Shown here piece by piece: positions 26,346 to 36,347 of a stretch of DNA of 59,199 bases. The notes under the pieces are model-generated. The model searched no databases and was not told where the DNA came from. It was given only the letters and a program-made list of their open reading frames with translations. Made by a program: the position numbers and the translations under genes. Source of the DNA: Ignavibacteriales bacterium. GTDB lineage: Bacteria > Bacteroidota > Ignavibacteria > Ignavibacteriales > Ignavibacteriaceae. The stretch lies in assembly GCA_012517155.1 (NCBI GenBank), contig JAAYVN010000010.1, positions 1 through 59,199 of the forward strand. Reading direction: 5' to 3'. Position 1 is the stretch's first letter; each line of letters begins with the position of its first letter.

Positions 26346-26429
26346 GTTTATATACCCGCTAAACAAGTACTTGGTCACTAAGTTATTATTGTGTAATTTA
26401 TAAATTATTTTTTTTAATTTATATCCAAT

Positions 26430-28949
26430 ATGCGTTTATACCAGATCATAGTTATAGTCTTTATTTCAGCGGTGATAATACGAGGTCAGGGGGGAGATCA
26501 TCCCGGCACATTGAACACGATTTCCATACTGATAAAGTTCTCGGGAGAGGGGGAATTTTCACAACCGAGATCGTATTTTGAAAACATGTTCAACCATCCA
26601 ACAAATGCATCGCTATACACCTATTATCTTGAGGTGTCTTATGGGAAGCTAAGTACGATGACGACTATCTATCCACAGGTAGTTAATCCATCAACGAATT
26701 TAAGCTATACTTTTCCAAAGCCAAGAGGGTATTTTCAGCCGTACAGCGGCTCAAACCCGACAGGTTATAGAACAACCAGAGAAGCGAGGTTGAGGGAACA
26801 TGAGATCCTGGATAGTGCGGTCAGCGCAGTTGCGGGACAGATTGATGATAGCACGAATTTTGACTTTAATAATGACGGGTACACGGATAATGTAATGTTC
26901 ATTTTTAAAGGTTCTTCGGGCGCCTGGGGTGATGTTGGACTGTGGCCCCACAGCGGGGTTCTTGACAGTTATGATGTGAGAATTAACGGGACAAGAGTTT
27001 ATCATTACTCCTTGCATCTTGAAACATCGGTAAACGTTTACACCTTTTGTCATGAAACTTTTCATGTGTTTGGTGCTCCGGATCTTTACAGATATTTTAA
27101 CTCGGGGTCACCGGTGGGATCGTGGGATTTGATGTCGAGTGGAAGTGTACACATGCTATCCTACATGAAACATAAGTACACAAGCGGGGATTGGATAAGC
27201 GATATACCGGTAATCAGCAAATCGGGTACATATACATTAAATCCGGTTACATCCCCTGCAAACAATTGTTACCGGATAAATTCGCCATACACGGAAGATG
27301 AATTTTTTCTTCTTGAATACAGGAGAAAAACGGGTTTATTTGAAAGCGGGGTTCCGGGGAGCGGGTTAATTGTTTACAGGGTGAATACAAAGGCGGGAGA
27401 TGGCAACGGAGCGGGTCCGCCGGATGAGATTTATATATTCAGATATAATGGGACACCAACAAGCTGGGGATCATCGAGTCAGGCCAACTTTTCTTCATCC
27501 ATCGGACGCACAGCTATTAATGATTTCACAACGAATCCAAAGAGCTTTCTTTCTGACGGTTCTCCGGCAGGAATTAATATAAAAAATATTGGGACAGCAG
27601 GAGAGACTATAACCTTTGAGGTTAAGATTGTGGATTGTGATTTTGTGTATCCGGAAAACCTGACATCGTTTGTCGTTGGAGCCAATATTGAGTTGGAGGT
27701 AGAGGTAAGGGACACAGCAGACATTGTGGCGGTTGAATTCTACAGGGACAGCGTGTTGCTGGGATCGGCAATGGGGGTCCCCTTCAGAACCAAATGGATG
27801 ACTACCAACACTTGCCTTGGAGGACATACGTTAAGGGCAAAAGCAATTAGCAGTTCAGGAGTTTATAAGGAAGACAGCCTCACGGTTTTTATTACGCAGG
27901 GGGAACCGGTGGTTTTGCTCGGAGGGATTGAGGATTCGGTGACCATCGGGATGGGAGACAGCGTGAAGATACCGGTAAGCGTGATAACTTCAGGGGCGAA
28001 AATCGAGCGGGTGGAATATTATCTTGATTATGAGTTAATACACACGCAGTTTAGTGAACCATATGAAGTGATCTGGAAAGCTGACAGTATTGATTATGGC
28101 TGGCATACATTCAGGATAGAGGCGCATGACACTTCGGGAGAAATGGACTACGCTGAAGCAGACTTTAAAGTGGTAAAATATCTGGTAAGAGAAGGATTTG
28201 AAGGAGAGTGGGTGCCCCAGGGCTGGCAGGTAAATTCTCAGGTATGGGGATGGCACTTATCGGGAAAAGGTGCGTTCGATGGGGAACAATGTGCGGCTAC
28301 GAGAAACTATCATGCAATGGGAGAAGCCATACTGGAAACCCCAGAGATGCTGATTGAGGAAGAAGGGAATTTAGAATTCTACTGGCTTGACAGATCTCTT
28401 GACATTACATCACCACTTATTGCTGGTTACGATACGACTTATTGCGAAATTTTAGTAAACAGCGGGGGGTGGGTTAAATTAAGAACGCTTTCCACGGATA
28501 TGGTGCAGACATATTATCAGAAAGAAAGCATAGATCTTGCTCAGTATGAGGGGCAATTGGTAAAATTCAGATGGAGGGATATTTCTGATGAAAGCCTGGA
28601 AACACAGGGAACAGCATTAGACAACATCAGAATTGTGACGATACCAAAACCTACGGGGGTAAAGTCAGGAGAGGAACAAATCCCGGTTGGATACTCACTA
28701 AGTCAGAACTATCCAAATCCGTTCAATCCAACCACGCTGATAAGGTATAGTCTGGGGGAGAGTGGGAGAATAAATTTGCGGATTTTCGACATTCTGGGAA
28801 ATGAAATTGCGGTTTTGGTGGACCGAGAAGAGACTGCCGGGGCGCACGAAGTAAGTTTTGATGGGTCAAACCTGGCAAGCGGAGTCTATTTTTACAATTT
28901 ACGTGCAGGGGAATTCAACGAAACGAGAAAGCTGATGCTCTTGAAGTGA
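26430..28949 (+). CDS. Secreted M6-type metalloprotease with sorting domain
   Basis: An 839-residue secreted zinc protease related to immune inhibitor A. A signal peptide (about 1-20) leads to the catalytic domain with H208-E209-x-x-H212 in CHETFHVFGAPDLY, the M6 signature including the third ligand region. Two Ig-like modules follow (about 410-570, with VEVEVRDTADIVAVEFYRD and a second similar copy), then a jelly-roll or MAM-like module (about 580-745). The sorting domain starts QNYPNPFNPTTL and ends NETRKLMLLK. ATG 26430 has no obvious Shine-Dalgarno, as is common in Bacteroidota. It would degrade extracellular protein; the substrate is unknown. Confidence 0.9.
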   Translation: MRLYQIIVIVFISAVIIRGQGGDHPGTLNTISILIKFSGEGEFSQPRSYFENMFNHPTNASLYTYYLEVSYGKLSTMTTIYPQVVNPSTNLSYTFPKPRGYFQPYSGSNPTGYRTTREARLREHEILDSAVSAVAGQIDDSTNFDFNNDGYTDNVMFIFKGSSGAWGDVGLWPHSGVLDSYDVRINGTRVYHYSLHLETSVNVYTFCHETFHVFGAPDLYRYFNSGSPVGSWDLMSSGSVHMLSYMKHKYTSGDWISDIPVISKSGTYTLNPVTSPANNCYRINSPYTEDEFFLLEYRRKTGLFESGVPGSGLIVYRVNTKAGDGNGAGPPDEIYIFRYNGTPTSWGSSSQANFSSSIGRTAINDFTTNPKSFLSDGSPAGINIKNIGTAGETITFEVKIVDCDFVYPENLTSFVVGANIELEVEVRDTADIVAVEFYRDSVLLGSAMGVPFRTKWMTTNTCLGGHTLRAKAISSSGVYKEDSLTVFITQGEPVVLLGGIEDSVTIGMGDSVKIPVSVITSGAKIERVEYYLDYELIHTQFSEPYEVIWKADSIDYGWHTFRIEAHDTSGEMDYAEADFKVVKYLVREGFEGEWVPQGWQVNSQVWGWHLSGKGAFDGEQCAATRNYHAMGEAILETPEMLIEEEGNLEFYWLDRSLDITSPLIAGYDTTYCEILVNSGGWVKLRTLSTDMVQTYYQKESIDLAQYEGQLVKFRWRDISDESLETQGTALDNIRIVTIPKPTGVKSGEEQIPVGYSLSQNYPNPFNPTTLIRYSLGESGRINLRIFDILGNEIAVLVDREETAGAHEVSFDGSNLASGVYFYNLRAGEFNETRKLMLLK

Positions 28950-29017
28950 TATTCAGGGAAGTACGTATTCAGGGGCAACTCAGACCCAACTTAGAGGCAA
29001 CTCTTCTAGAAGGGGCG

Positions 29018-29047
29018 GAAGGGGAGCAGAAGGGAAGGGTAAAAGAG
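29018..29047 (-). repeat. Dispersed purine/pyrimidine tract, inverted copy
   Basis: This purine-rich tract, containing GCAGAAGGGAAGGG, matches the reverse complement of 55641-55676 with one mismatch and one small gap, and weaker similarity continues to about 29075. Both copies are in spacers. The opposite orientation suggests a mobile or recombining element rather than chance base composition. Confidence 0.5.
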
Positions 29048-29194
29048 AAAAAAGTCCGGAGGGGGTTGCAGAGAACGCTGGAAAAGAGTGAAAAAAGGGT
29101 GAAAATTTTATTTTTATGGAAAATAAGGTATTTTTGAACATTATTTGATAGAAATTGTTTTAAATTAGAAATATTATATTTACAAGGATTAAAA

Positions 29195-31888
29195 ATGGCA
29201 ATTGATAAGATAATTCCGAAAGAGATCGAGGAAATAGAGAATGAAGAGTGGCTCTATTCGCTAGACTACGTTTTGCAAAACTGGGGTCCTGAAAGAGTAC
29301 TTGAAATATTAAAACAATTACAAATTAGGGCGCATAAATGGGGGGTTCAAATACCTTTTACCGCAAACACTCCCTACATAAACACCATTCCGAGAGAGAA
29401 ACAACCGCCTTATCCGGGTGATCGTGAGATAGAAAGAAGAATTAAGAGCATTGTCCGGTGGAATGCAATGGCGATGGTGGTTCGGGCAAATAAAATTGAG
29501 AATGGTATAGGGGGGCACATATCTACATACGCTTCTGTAGCCACGCTTTTAGAGGTTGGTTTTAACCATTTCTTTAAAGGAAAGGGGGATGGACACGAAG
29601 GAGATCAGATATTTTTTCAGGGACACGCATCCCCGGGAATATATGCGCGGGCATTCCTTGAGGGAAGGCTTTCGGTTGAGCAGTTAAACAATTTCAGAAG
29701 AGAACTGAACCCGAAGGGAGGATTAGCTTCATATCCGCACCCCTGGCTGATGCCGAATTTCTGGGAGTTCCCGACGGTTTCTATGGGGTTGGGGCCAATA
29801 ATGGCAATATATCAGGCTAGATTTAACCGGTATCTGGAAGACAGAGGACTTAAAGATACAAGCAGTTCAAGAGTATGGGCATTTTTGGGAGACGGAGAAA
29901 CGGATGAGCCAGAAGCGCTTGGCGCAATAACCCTTGCATCAAGAGAAAAACTGGACAACCTGACTTTTGTAATTAACTGTAACCTGCAAAGACTTGATGG
30001 GCCGGTAAGAGGTAACGGAAAAATAATACAGGAATTAGAGGCTGCTTTCAGAGGAGCGGGATGGAATGTTATTAAGGTTATTTGGGGAAGCGATTGGGAT
30101 CCGTTGCTTGAAAAAGACGTAAAGGGGAAGTTGGTTAAGCGAATGGGAGAAGTGGTTGACGGACAATACCAGAAGTATTCTGTTGAGGGGGGGGATTATA
30201 TAAGGAAAGAATTTTTCGGGGTTGAACCCGATCTGCTTGAAATGGTAAACACGCTTACGGATGAGCAAATACGAAAGATGAAGCGAGGGGGACATGATCC
30301 CGAGAAAGTTTACGCAGCAATCAAACAGGCAACCGATCACAAGGGGCAGCCGACAGTTATTCTTGTAAAGACGATAAAGGGATACGGGTTGGGTGAAAGC
30401 GGAGAAGGAAAAAACATAACCCATCAGCAGAAAAAATTAAACGAAGATGAATTAAAAGAGTTCAGAACACGATTCGGAATACCAATTTCGGATGACGAGG
30501 TTGCAAAAGCACCGTTTTATAATTTGCCGGAAGATAGTGCGGAAATAAAGTATCTTAAGGAGAGAAGAGAAAAACTGGGTGGACCCGTACCGCAGAGAAA
30601 AGTTGACACAAGACCCATAAAAACTCCACCGGAAGAAATCTTTGAAGAATTCTATCAGGGGACAGAGGGACGAGAAGTTTCGACGACAATGGTTTTTGTA
30701 AGAATTCTTGCCAAACTGTTAAGGGATAAGGAAATCGGAAAACTTATAGTTCCGATAGTGCCTGATGAGGCAAGGACATTCGGAATGGAAGCAATGTTCA
30801 GACAGATAGGTATTTATTCTCATGTGGGCCAACTTTATGAGCCGGTTGATAAGGAATCATTGCTTTATTACAAAGAAGCGAGAAACGGACAGATCCTGGA
30901 GGAAGGAATAACCGAGGCGGGATCAATGTCGAGTTTCATTGCGGCGGGGACAGCATATTCAACGCACGGCATCAATATGATACCGTTCTTTATCTACTAC
31001 TCTATGTTTGGACTGCAAAGAATCGGCGACTTGGTCTGGGCGGCAGCAGATATGAGAACTAAAGGATTCCTGATTGGAGGAACGGCGGGAAGAACAACAC
31101 TTGCCGGGGAAGGCTTGCAGCATCAGGACGGAAACAGTCACTTGCTGGCTTATCCGGTTCCAACGCTTGTGACGTATGATCCAGCATTTGCTTATGAACT
31201 GGCAGTAATTATCAGGGATGGTATAAGGCGGATGTACGAAGAGCAGGAAAACATATTTTACTATATTACGGTTATGAACGAGAACTATCCGATGCCAACG
31301 TTACCGCAGGACACCGGACTTTCTTCGAAACAAGTGAAGGAAGGCATTCTTAAGGGGATGTACAAATTCAAGACAGTCGGAAAAATCAATGCAAAGTTGA
31401 GAGCTAATTTACTTGGAAGCGGAACTATTCTGAATGAGGTAATAAAAGCGGCAGAAATACTTAATGAGAATTACAGTGTGGCAAGTAACATTTACAGTGT
31501 AACGAGCTACAAGGAATTGAGAAGAGAAGCTTTGGAAGCAGAGAGACAGAATTTACTGAATCCGGAAAAAGAAGAGGTGATTCCTTATGTGGCCGGCATA
31601 ATAGACAACGATGGCGTGATAGTGGCGGCTAGTGATTACGTAAAAACAATTCCAGACTCAATTTCAAAATGGCTACCGAAGAAACTTTATACACTTGGGA
31701 CCGATGGATTCGGAAGGAGCGAGGCACGAAGAGAGCTAAGAGACTTCTTCGAAGTCGATGCAAAGCATGTTGTTATAACAACCTTATTTGCGTTATTTAA
31801 GGAAGGAAAAATAAAAGCAACTGTCCTTAATAAAGCTTTCAAGGATCTTGACATAAACCCGAACAAACTTAATCCGATGGTATCATAA
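29195..31888 (+). CDS. aceE: Pyruvate dehydrogenase E1 component (homodimeric type)
   Basis: An 897-residue, full-length AceE-type E1 that decarboxylates pyruvate with thiamine diphosphate and passes the acetyl group to the E2 lipoyl arm. The thiamine-binding motif starts at GDGETDEPE (about residue 232) and ends with NCNLQRLDGPV (about 260-270). The N-terminal part (WLYSLDYVLQNWGPERVLEIL) and the transketolase-like C-terminal half match the single-chain E1 rather than the alpha/beta split type. It opens an E1-E2-E3 operon; E2 begins 20 bases after its stop. The leader at 29145-29182 is AT-rich and has a weak promoter-like TATATTTA. A G8 run occurs at 30187-30194. Confidence 0.97.
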   Translation: MAIDKIIPKEIEEIENEEWLYSLDYVLQNWGPERVLEILKQLQIRAHKWGVQIPFTANTPYINTIPREKQPPYPGDREIERRIKSIVRWNAMAMVVRANKIENGIGGHISTYASVATLLEVGFNHFFKGKGDGHEGDQIFFQGHASPGIYARAFLEGRLSVEQLNNFRRELNPKGGLASYPHPWLMPNFWEFPTVSMGLGPIMAIYQARFNRYLEDRGLKDTSSSRVWAFLGDGETDEPEALGAITLASREKLDNLTFVINCNLQRLDGPVRGNGKIIQELEAAFRGAGWNVIKVIWGSDWDPLLEKDVKGKLVKRMGEVVDGQYQKYSVEGGDYIRKEFFGVEPDLLEMVNTLTDEQIRKMKRGGHDPEKVYAAIKQATDHKGQPTVILVKTIKGYGLGESGEGKNITHQQKKLNEDELKEFRTRFGIPISDDEVAKAPFYNLPEDSAEIKYLKERREKLGGPVPQRKVDTRPIKTPPEEIFEEFYQGTEGREVSTTMVFVRILAKLLRDKEIGKLIVPIVPDEARTFGMEAMFRQIGIYSHVGQLYEPVDKESLLYYKEARNGQILEEGITEAGSMSSFIAAGTAYSTHGINMIPFFIYYSMFGLQRIGDLVWAAADMRTKGFLIGGTAGRTTLAGEGLQHQDGNSHLLAYPVPTLVTYDPAFAYELAVIIRDGIRRMYEEQENIFYYITVMNENYPMPTLPQDTGLSSKQVKEGILKGMYKFKTVGKINAKLRANLLGSGTILNEVIKAAEILNENYSVASNIYSVTSYKELRREALEAERQNLLNPEKEEVIPYVAGIIDNDGVIVAASDYVKTIPDSISKWLPKKLYTLGTDGFGRSEARRELRDFFEVDAKHVVITTLFALFKEGKIKATVLNKAFKDLDINPNKLNPMVS

Positions 31889-31907
31889 TCCGGGAAAGAG
31901 GAAAAAA

Positions 31908-33563
31908 ATGAAAGAATTTAAATTACCTGAGCTAGGCGAAAATATCACCTCAGCATCTGTTTTGAAAGTTAATGTAAAATCCGGCGACTATATTGAATTA
32001 GATCAGACGGTTTTAGAGATAGAGACGGACAAAGCAACTATAGAAGTTCCGAGTACTGTAAGCGGTAAAATTGTTGAGGTGTTGATTAATGAGGGAGACA
32101 AAGCAGAGGTGGGGGCTGTGTTGATAAAAGTGGAAGAGTCCGGAAGCAATTCAGAGACTGCTACCACGGTAATTACTCCGCTGGCGACGGAACCACAAAA
32201 ACAAACAGAAGAGAATAAAGAAGATTTAACTCAAGAGAAGGAAGCTGCGTCAGGAAGGGTAGATTTCATACTGCCGGAACTTGGAGAAAATATTTCGGCA
32301 GCTGATATTCTAAAACTTCTGGTTAATGTGGGAGACTTTATTGAAAAAGAACAAAGTGTTCTGGAAATTGAAACTGACAAAGCAACGATAGAAGTCCCCA
32401 GCACGGTAACCGGTAAAGTTACAGAGATATTTGTAAAAGAGGGTGAAAAAGCGAAAGTCGGGAGTGTAATACTCCAAGTTGAAGGGACAGGAAAAACCAC
32501 AACTAAGACCGAGATACCGAAGCGGCCTAGTATACCTCTTGAAGAAACAAAAAAAGTAGAGAAACCGGTTCAGCCAGTTGCAGAAAACAAACCGATAGTA
32601 ATTGCTGACTCGCAACCGCCAATATCAAAGAACGCAGCACCAGCAGCCCCTTCGGTGAGAAGACTTGCAAGAGAAATTGGTGTTGATATCAACCGGGTGC
32701 CGGGAAGCGGGCCTGGAGGGAGGATATCTTTAGATGACGTTAAGGCATACTCCAAGAAACTGCACAAGGCAACAAGATCTGCACAGTTAGGTGGATCGGA
32801 AGTTCTTGCGGGGGGAAGAGTTGGAATGGGGTACCTGCCATTGCCGGACTTCACGAAGTTTGGAAATGTTGATGTTAAACCAATGAGCAATATCAGAATT
32901 AAAACGGCTGATCATCTGAGTTATGCCTGGCAGATAATTCCACACGTCACACAATTTGATAAGGCGGATGTGACAGATCTTGAGGAGTGGAGGAAACAAT
33001 ATTCGGCTTACTTTGAAATTAAAAAATCCAAATTGACCGTAACCGCGATGCTGGTTAAGATAATAACATCAGCGCTTAAAGTCTTTCCGCAATTCAACTC
33101 CAGTATTGATATGGAGAAGAAAGAAATTATTTACAAGAATTATTATAACGTTGGAATAGCAGTTGACACAGAGCATGGTTTGATGGTACCGGTGATTAAG
33201 AATACTGACAAACTTAACATTTTCGAGATCTCTCAGGAGTTAACCACAATAGCGGAGAAAGCGAGAAACAGAAAAGTTTCACTTGATGACTTGCAGGGAG
33301 GGTGCATAACGATTACCAATCTCGGAGGAATTGGCGGCAACGGATTTACGCCAATAGTCAATTCACCTGAAGTGGCAATACTCGGAGTCTCCCGAAGTTC
33401 TTACGAGCAGGTTTATATTAACGGCAAGTTTGAAACCAGATTAATGCTGCCTTTATCGCTTTCGTATGATCACCGAATAATAGACGGTGCAGACGGTATA
33501 AGATTTTTAAGGTGGATTATTGAGGCGCTACAAAACCCCATGAAGGTCTTGATAGAAGGATAG
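31908..33563 (+). CDS. aceF: Dihydrolipoamide acetyltransferase (PDH E2)
   Basis: A 551-residue E2 that forms the core of the pyruvate dehydrogenase complex and transfers the acetyl group to CoA. Two lipoyl domains (about 1-80 and 116-195) carry the modified lysines K42 and K158 in ETDKATIEVPS. An E1/E3-binding domain follows at about 244-282 (SVRRLAREIGVDINRVPGSG). The catalytic domain (about 320-551) contains H522 in SYDHRIIDGADG. Lys/Thr/Pro linkers separate the parts. AceF of enterobacteria commonly has three lipoyl domains; this one has two. Lipoylation could be started by the LipM-like enzyme at 20306-21037. Confidence 0.97.
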   Translation: MKEFKLPELGENITSASVLKVNVKSGDYIELDQTVLEIETDKATIEVPSTVSGKIVEVLINEGDKAEVGAVLIKVEESGSNSETATTVITPLATEPQKQTEENKEDLTQEKEAASGRVDFILPELGENISAADILKLLVNVGDFIEKEQSVLEIETDKATIEVPSTVTGKVTEIFVKEGEKAKVGSVILQVEGTGKTTTKTEIPKRPSIPLEETKKVEKPVQPVAENKPIVIADSQPPISKNAAPAAPSVRRLAREIGVDINRVPGSGPGGRISLDDVKAYSKKLHKATRSAQLGGSEVLAGGRVGMGYLPLPDFTKFGNVDVKPMSNIRIKTADHLSYAWQIIPHVTQFDKADVTDLEEWRKQYSAYFEIKKSKLTVTAMLVKIITSALKVFPQFNSSIDMEKKEIIYKNYYNVGIAVDTEHGLMVPVIKNTDKLNIFEISQELTTIAEKARNRKVSLDDLQGGCITITNLGGIGGNGFTPIVNSPEVAILGVSRSSYEQVYINGKFETRLMLPLSLSYDHRIIDGADGIRFLRWIIEALQNPMKVLIEG

Positions 33564-33591
33564 AGACAAATAACAATTAAGAAAAAACAAA

Positions 33592-35007
33592 ATGGATAAA
33601 ATAAATTTAGTAGTTATAGGTGCAGGACCCGGTGGATATGCAGCAGCATTTTTTGCGGCTGATTTGGGAATGAATGTTACGCTTGTTGACGCAGAAAAAA
33701 ATCCGGGGGGAGTATGTCTTTACAGAGGCTGCATTCCTTCGAAGGCATTGTTGCATATAGCCAAATTATTGAACGAGGTAAAGGAAGCAAAAGAATGGGG
33801 GATTGAATTTGGCGAACCCAAAATCGATTTAGATAAACTTAGAGACTTTAAGAATAAAGTTGTCGGGAAATTAACAGGCGGGCTTGGAGTGTTATCAAAG
33901 CAGAGAAAAATAAATTTTATACAAGGCCGTGCTTCTTTTGTTAATTCAGCCTCAATCATGGTAGAGAAAGCAGATGGCACAAAAGAAGAGATAAAATTTG
34001 ACAAGGCAATTATAGCTACCGGATCAGTGATAGCAACTATTCCCTCTCTTGTAGTTAACAGTCCAAGATTGCTTAATTCAACATCCGCTTTGGATTTGCC
34101 TGCAATACCAAAGTCGTTGCTGGTTGTCGGGGGAGGTTATATAGGACTGGAACTTGGTTCTGTATATGCGGCACTTGGAACGAAAGTATCGGTTGTTGAG
34201 GTGCTGGACGGACTTCTTCCGGGGGCGGACAGGGATATGGTGATGTTCCTTCAGAAGAAGTTGCAAGGTTCGTTTGAAAGAATAATGTTGCAATCCAAAG
34301 TGATAGAAATTAAAGAAGTGGAAGACGGGCTTGCAGTCAAGATAGAATCCAAGAATGGGTCAACGGAGGAAATAATTTACGATTATGTACTAATGTCTAT
34401 CGGAAGAAAACCGGAAACCCGAGGACTTGGGCTTGAGAATACTAAAGTCATGATAAATGAACGGGGTTGGATTGTGGCAGATGAAACCTTAAAGACAAGT
34501 GATCCGAACATATATGCGATCGGTGATATTGTGGGAGAACCGATGCTTGCGCACAAAGCCTCGCATGAAGGAAGGGTAGCCGTTGAGTCAATCGCAGGAC
34601 ACAAGGTTGCGTTTGAACCCAAAGCCATTCCGGCAGTAGTGTTTACGGATCCGGAGATTGCCTGGGCGGGGATGACAGAAAATCAAGCAAAGCAGAAAGG
34701 GATAAAATACGAAGTGGCGAAATTCCCATGGGCGGCAAGCGGAAGGGCGACAACTCTGGACAGAAGCGATGGAGTTACAAAAATAATAGTTGAGCCGGAT
34801 ACCGAAAGAATTTTAGGGGTTGGGATTTGCGGACCCGGAGCAGGAGAATTGATAGCAGAAGGAACATTAGCTATCGAAATGGGGGCCAATCTTACAGATT
34901 TAAAACTCACTATTCATCCGCATCCAACATTGAGCGAAACATTGATGGAGGCGGCGGAAGTGTTTTTCGGTCACTGCACACATCTTTACAGACCAAAGAA
35001 AACATAA
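33592..35007 (+). CDS. lpdA: Dihydrolipoyl dehydrogenase (PDH E3)
   Basis: A 471-residue flavoenzyme that re-oxidises the dihydrolipoyl arm of E2 with NAD+. The N-terminal FAD-binding motif (GAGPGGYAAAFFAADLG) is followed by the redox disulfide C42 and C47 in GGVCLYRGCIPSK. The NAD-binding motif is VVGGGYIGLELGSVYAALG, and the C-terminal interface carries HPHPTLSETLMEAAE with the catalytic His-Glu pair. No lipoyl domain is fused to it. It sits 28 bases after E2 and completes the three-gene complex. It could also serve other 2-oxoacid dehydrogenases or the glycine cleavage system. Confidence 0.97.
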   Translation: MDKINLVVIGAGPGGYAAAFFAADLGMNVTLVDAEKNPGGVCLYRGCIPSKALLHIAKLLNEVKEAKEWGIEFGEPKIDLDKLRDFKNKVVGKLTGGLGVLSKQRKINFIQGRASFVNSASIMVEKADGTKEEIKFDKAIIATGSVIATIPSLVVNSPRLLNSTSALDLPAIPKSLLVVGGGYIGLELGSVYAALGTKVSVVEVLDGLLPGADRDMVMFLQKKLQGSFERIMLQSKVIEIKEVEDGLAVKIESKNGSTEEIIYDYVLMSIGRKPETRGLGLENTKVMINERGWIVADETLKTSDPNIYAIGDIVGEPMLAHKASHEGRVAVESIAGHKVAFEPKAIPAVVFTDPEIAWAGMTENQAKQKGIKYEVAKFPWAASGRATTLDRSDGVTKIIVEPDTERILGVGICGPGAGELIAEGTLAIEMGANLTDLKLTIHPHPTLSETLMEAAEVFFGHCTHLYRPKKT

Positions 35008-35038
35008 ATATTTTTTATTAAATATAAAGGCAAAAGAG

Positions 35039-35467
35039 ATGGCAACAAAAAAAGCTTATGTAAAGCAAATTAAGGGAATCAGTTTTGCGGGGAAGACAGA
35101 CTCAAATCATTGGATAACAATGGACGGGCCGGAAGAACTCGGCGGAAGCAATGCCGGAGTGCGTCCAAAAGAATTACTACTCCTTGGCCTTGGGGGCTGT
35201 ACAGGTAGTGACGTGGTAAGTATTCTTAAAAAGAAACGGGTTCCGCTGGAAGATTTTGAAATTAACATTACCGCAGATACACAGGAGGAGCATCCTCAGG
35301 TATTTACTAAGATCCATGTAGAGTATGTTCTTTACGGAAAAGATTTACCCGTGGCAGATATAGAAAGAGCAATTGATCTCTCACAAAATAAATATTGCAG
35401 CGTAACAAAGATGCTTGAGAAAGCTGCGGTTGTAACCCATTCTTACAGGTTGGAGGCAGGCAAGTAA
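35039..35467 (+). CDS. OsmC/Ohr-family protein
   Basis: A 142-residue OsmC-type thiol peroxidase-like protein. The two family cysteines are in GGCTGSDVVSIL near residue 56 and KYCSVTKMLEKAA near 121. Members reduce organic hydroperoxides, often using lipoylated proteins as electron donors. That is notable here, because the gene lies 31 bases after the lipoamide dehydrogenase gene and downstream of the lipoyl-bearing E2, so a peroxide defence fed by dihydrolipoyl groups is plausible. The next gene starts one base after its stop. Confidence 0.9.
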   Translation: MATKKAYVKQIKGISFAGKTDSNHWITMDGPEELGGSNAGVRPKELLLLGLGGCTGSDVVSILKKKRVPLEDFEINITADTQEEHPQVFTKIHVEYVLYGKDLPVADIERAIDLSQNKYCSVTKMLEKAAVVTHSYRLEAGK

Positions 35468-35468
35468 G

Positions 35469-36305
35469 ATGTGGAAAACGGTTTTTCTCTGGATCCTTGC
35501 CATTATCTTAACAGTAGCTTCTGCATATTATCAAAGACTGACAGGACCCACATATCCTATTGAGGAGAGTAAAACACTAGGGACAACCAGTTTTACGTAT
35601 AAACTGGAAAGAAGTCACTCCACTTCATCCGATTATTTAGTAACAATTCCAACCAATAATCCGACTCTTGAAGGAATACTAAGTTGGAAGAGATTCAAGA
35701 CAAACGACGACTGGAATGTTGTTAAAATGGAATATGTGGCGGGTAATCTTACCGGAGTTCTTCCGAAACAACCATCCGCAGGCAAACTTGAGTACAGAGT
35801 CAGACTAACTTACAACAATAAAGAGTTAGCTCTTAACAATGGTGAATCGATAGTGATACGTTTCAAGGGGGATGTTCCAGCATGGATACTTATTCCCCAT
35901 ATTATAACTATTTTTCTCGCAATGCTCTTTTCTTTGCGCACTGGATTTGAGGCTTTTAGAAAGAACAGCAGATTAAAGAACAAAACGGCGGTCACTTTTG
36001 TGACCCTGGTTATCGGCGGGCTTATATTCGGACCATTAACACAGTTGTATGCATTTGGAGCTCTGTGGACGGGTTTCCCGTTCGGGTATGATCTTACGGA
36101 CAACAAAACATTGATTGCGTTTGTTTTCTGGTTGTTTGCATTGATCGCGGTAATAAGGGAAAAAAAAGAGAGATTGTTCGTGGGTATAGCTGCCGTAGTT
36201 ACTTTGGTGATTTTTCTGATTCCGCACAGTCTTCTGGGTTCAGAATTAGATTACAACAAACATGACAGAGAAAATAACAGGATCGAAAATATAGAGACAA
36301 AATAA
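35469..36305 (+). CDS. Membrane protein of unknown function
   Basis: A 278-residue protein. A signal-anchor (about 3-21) is followed by a soluble, beta-rich extracytoplasmic part (about 25-135) and then four to five transmembrane helices (about 137-255), ending in a charged tail. It starts one base after the OsmC stop, so it is translated with it. No family name can be given with confidence; similar membrane proteins with an N-terminal periplasmic domain occur as conserved hypotheticals in Bacteroidota. No enzymatic motif is visible. Confidence 0.7.
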   Translation: MWKTVFLWILAIILTVASAYYQRLTGPTYPIEESKTLGTTSFTYKLERSHSTSSDYLVTIPTNNPTLEGILSWKRFKTNDDWNVVKMEYVAGNLTGVLPKQPSAGKLEYRVRLTYNNKELALNNGESIVIRFKGDVPAWILIPHIITIFLAMLFSLRTGFEAFRKNSRLKNKTAVTFVTLVIGGLIFGPLTQLYAFGALWTGFPFGYDLTDNKTLIAFVFWLFALIAVIREKKERLFVGIAAVVTLVIFLIPHSLLGSELDYNKHDRENNRIENIETK

Positions 36306-36347
36306 TAATATTTATAATTTATATTCAACAAATAATCGGAGATGGCA

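Noticed and set aside
28946-29137. 63-codon plus-strand frame after the M6 protease gene
   Set aside because: It is a Lys/Arg/Glu-rich translation of a purine-rich spacer that includes the dispersed repeat, with a GTG start overlapping the previous stop and no family features.
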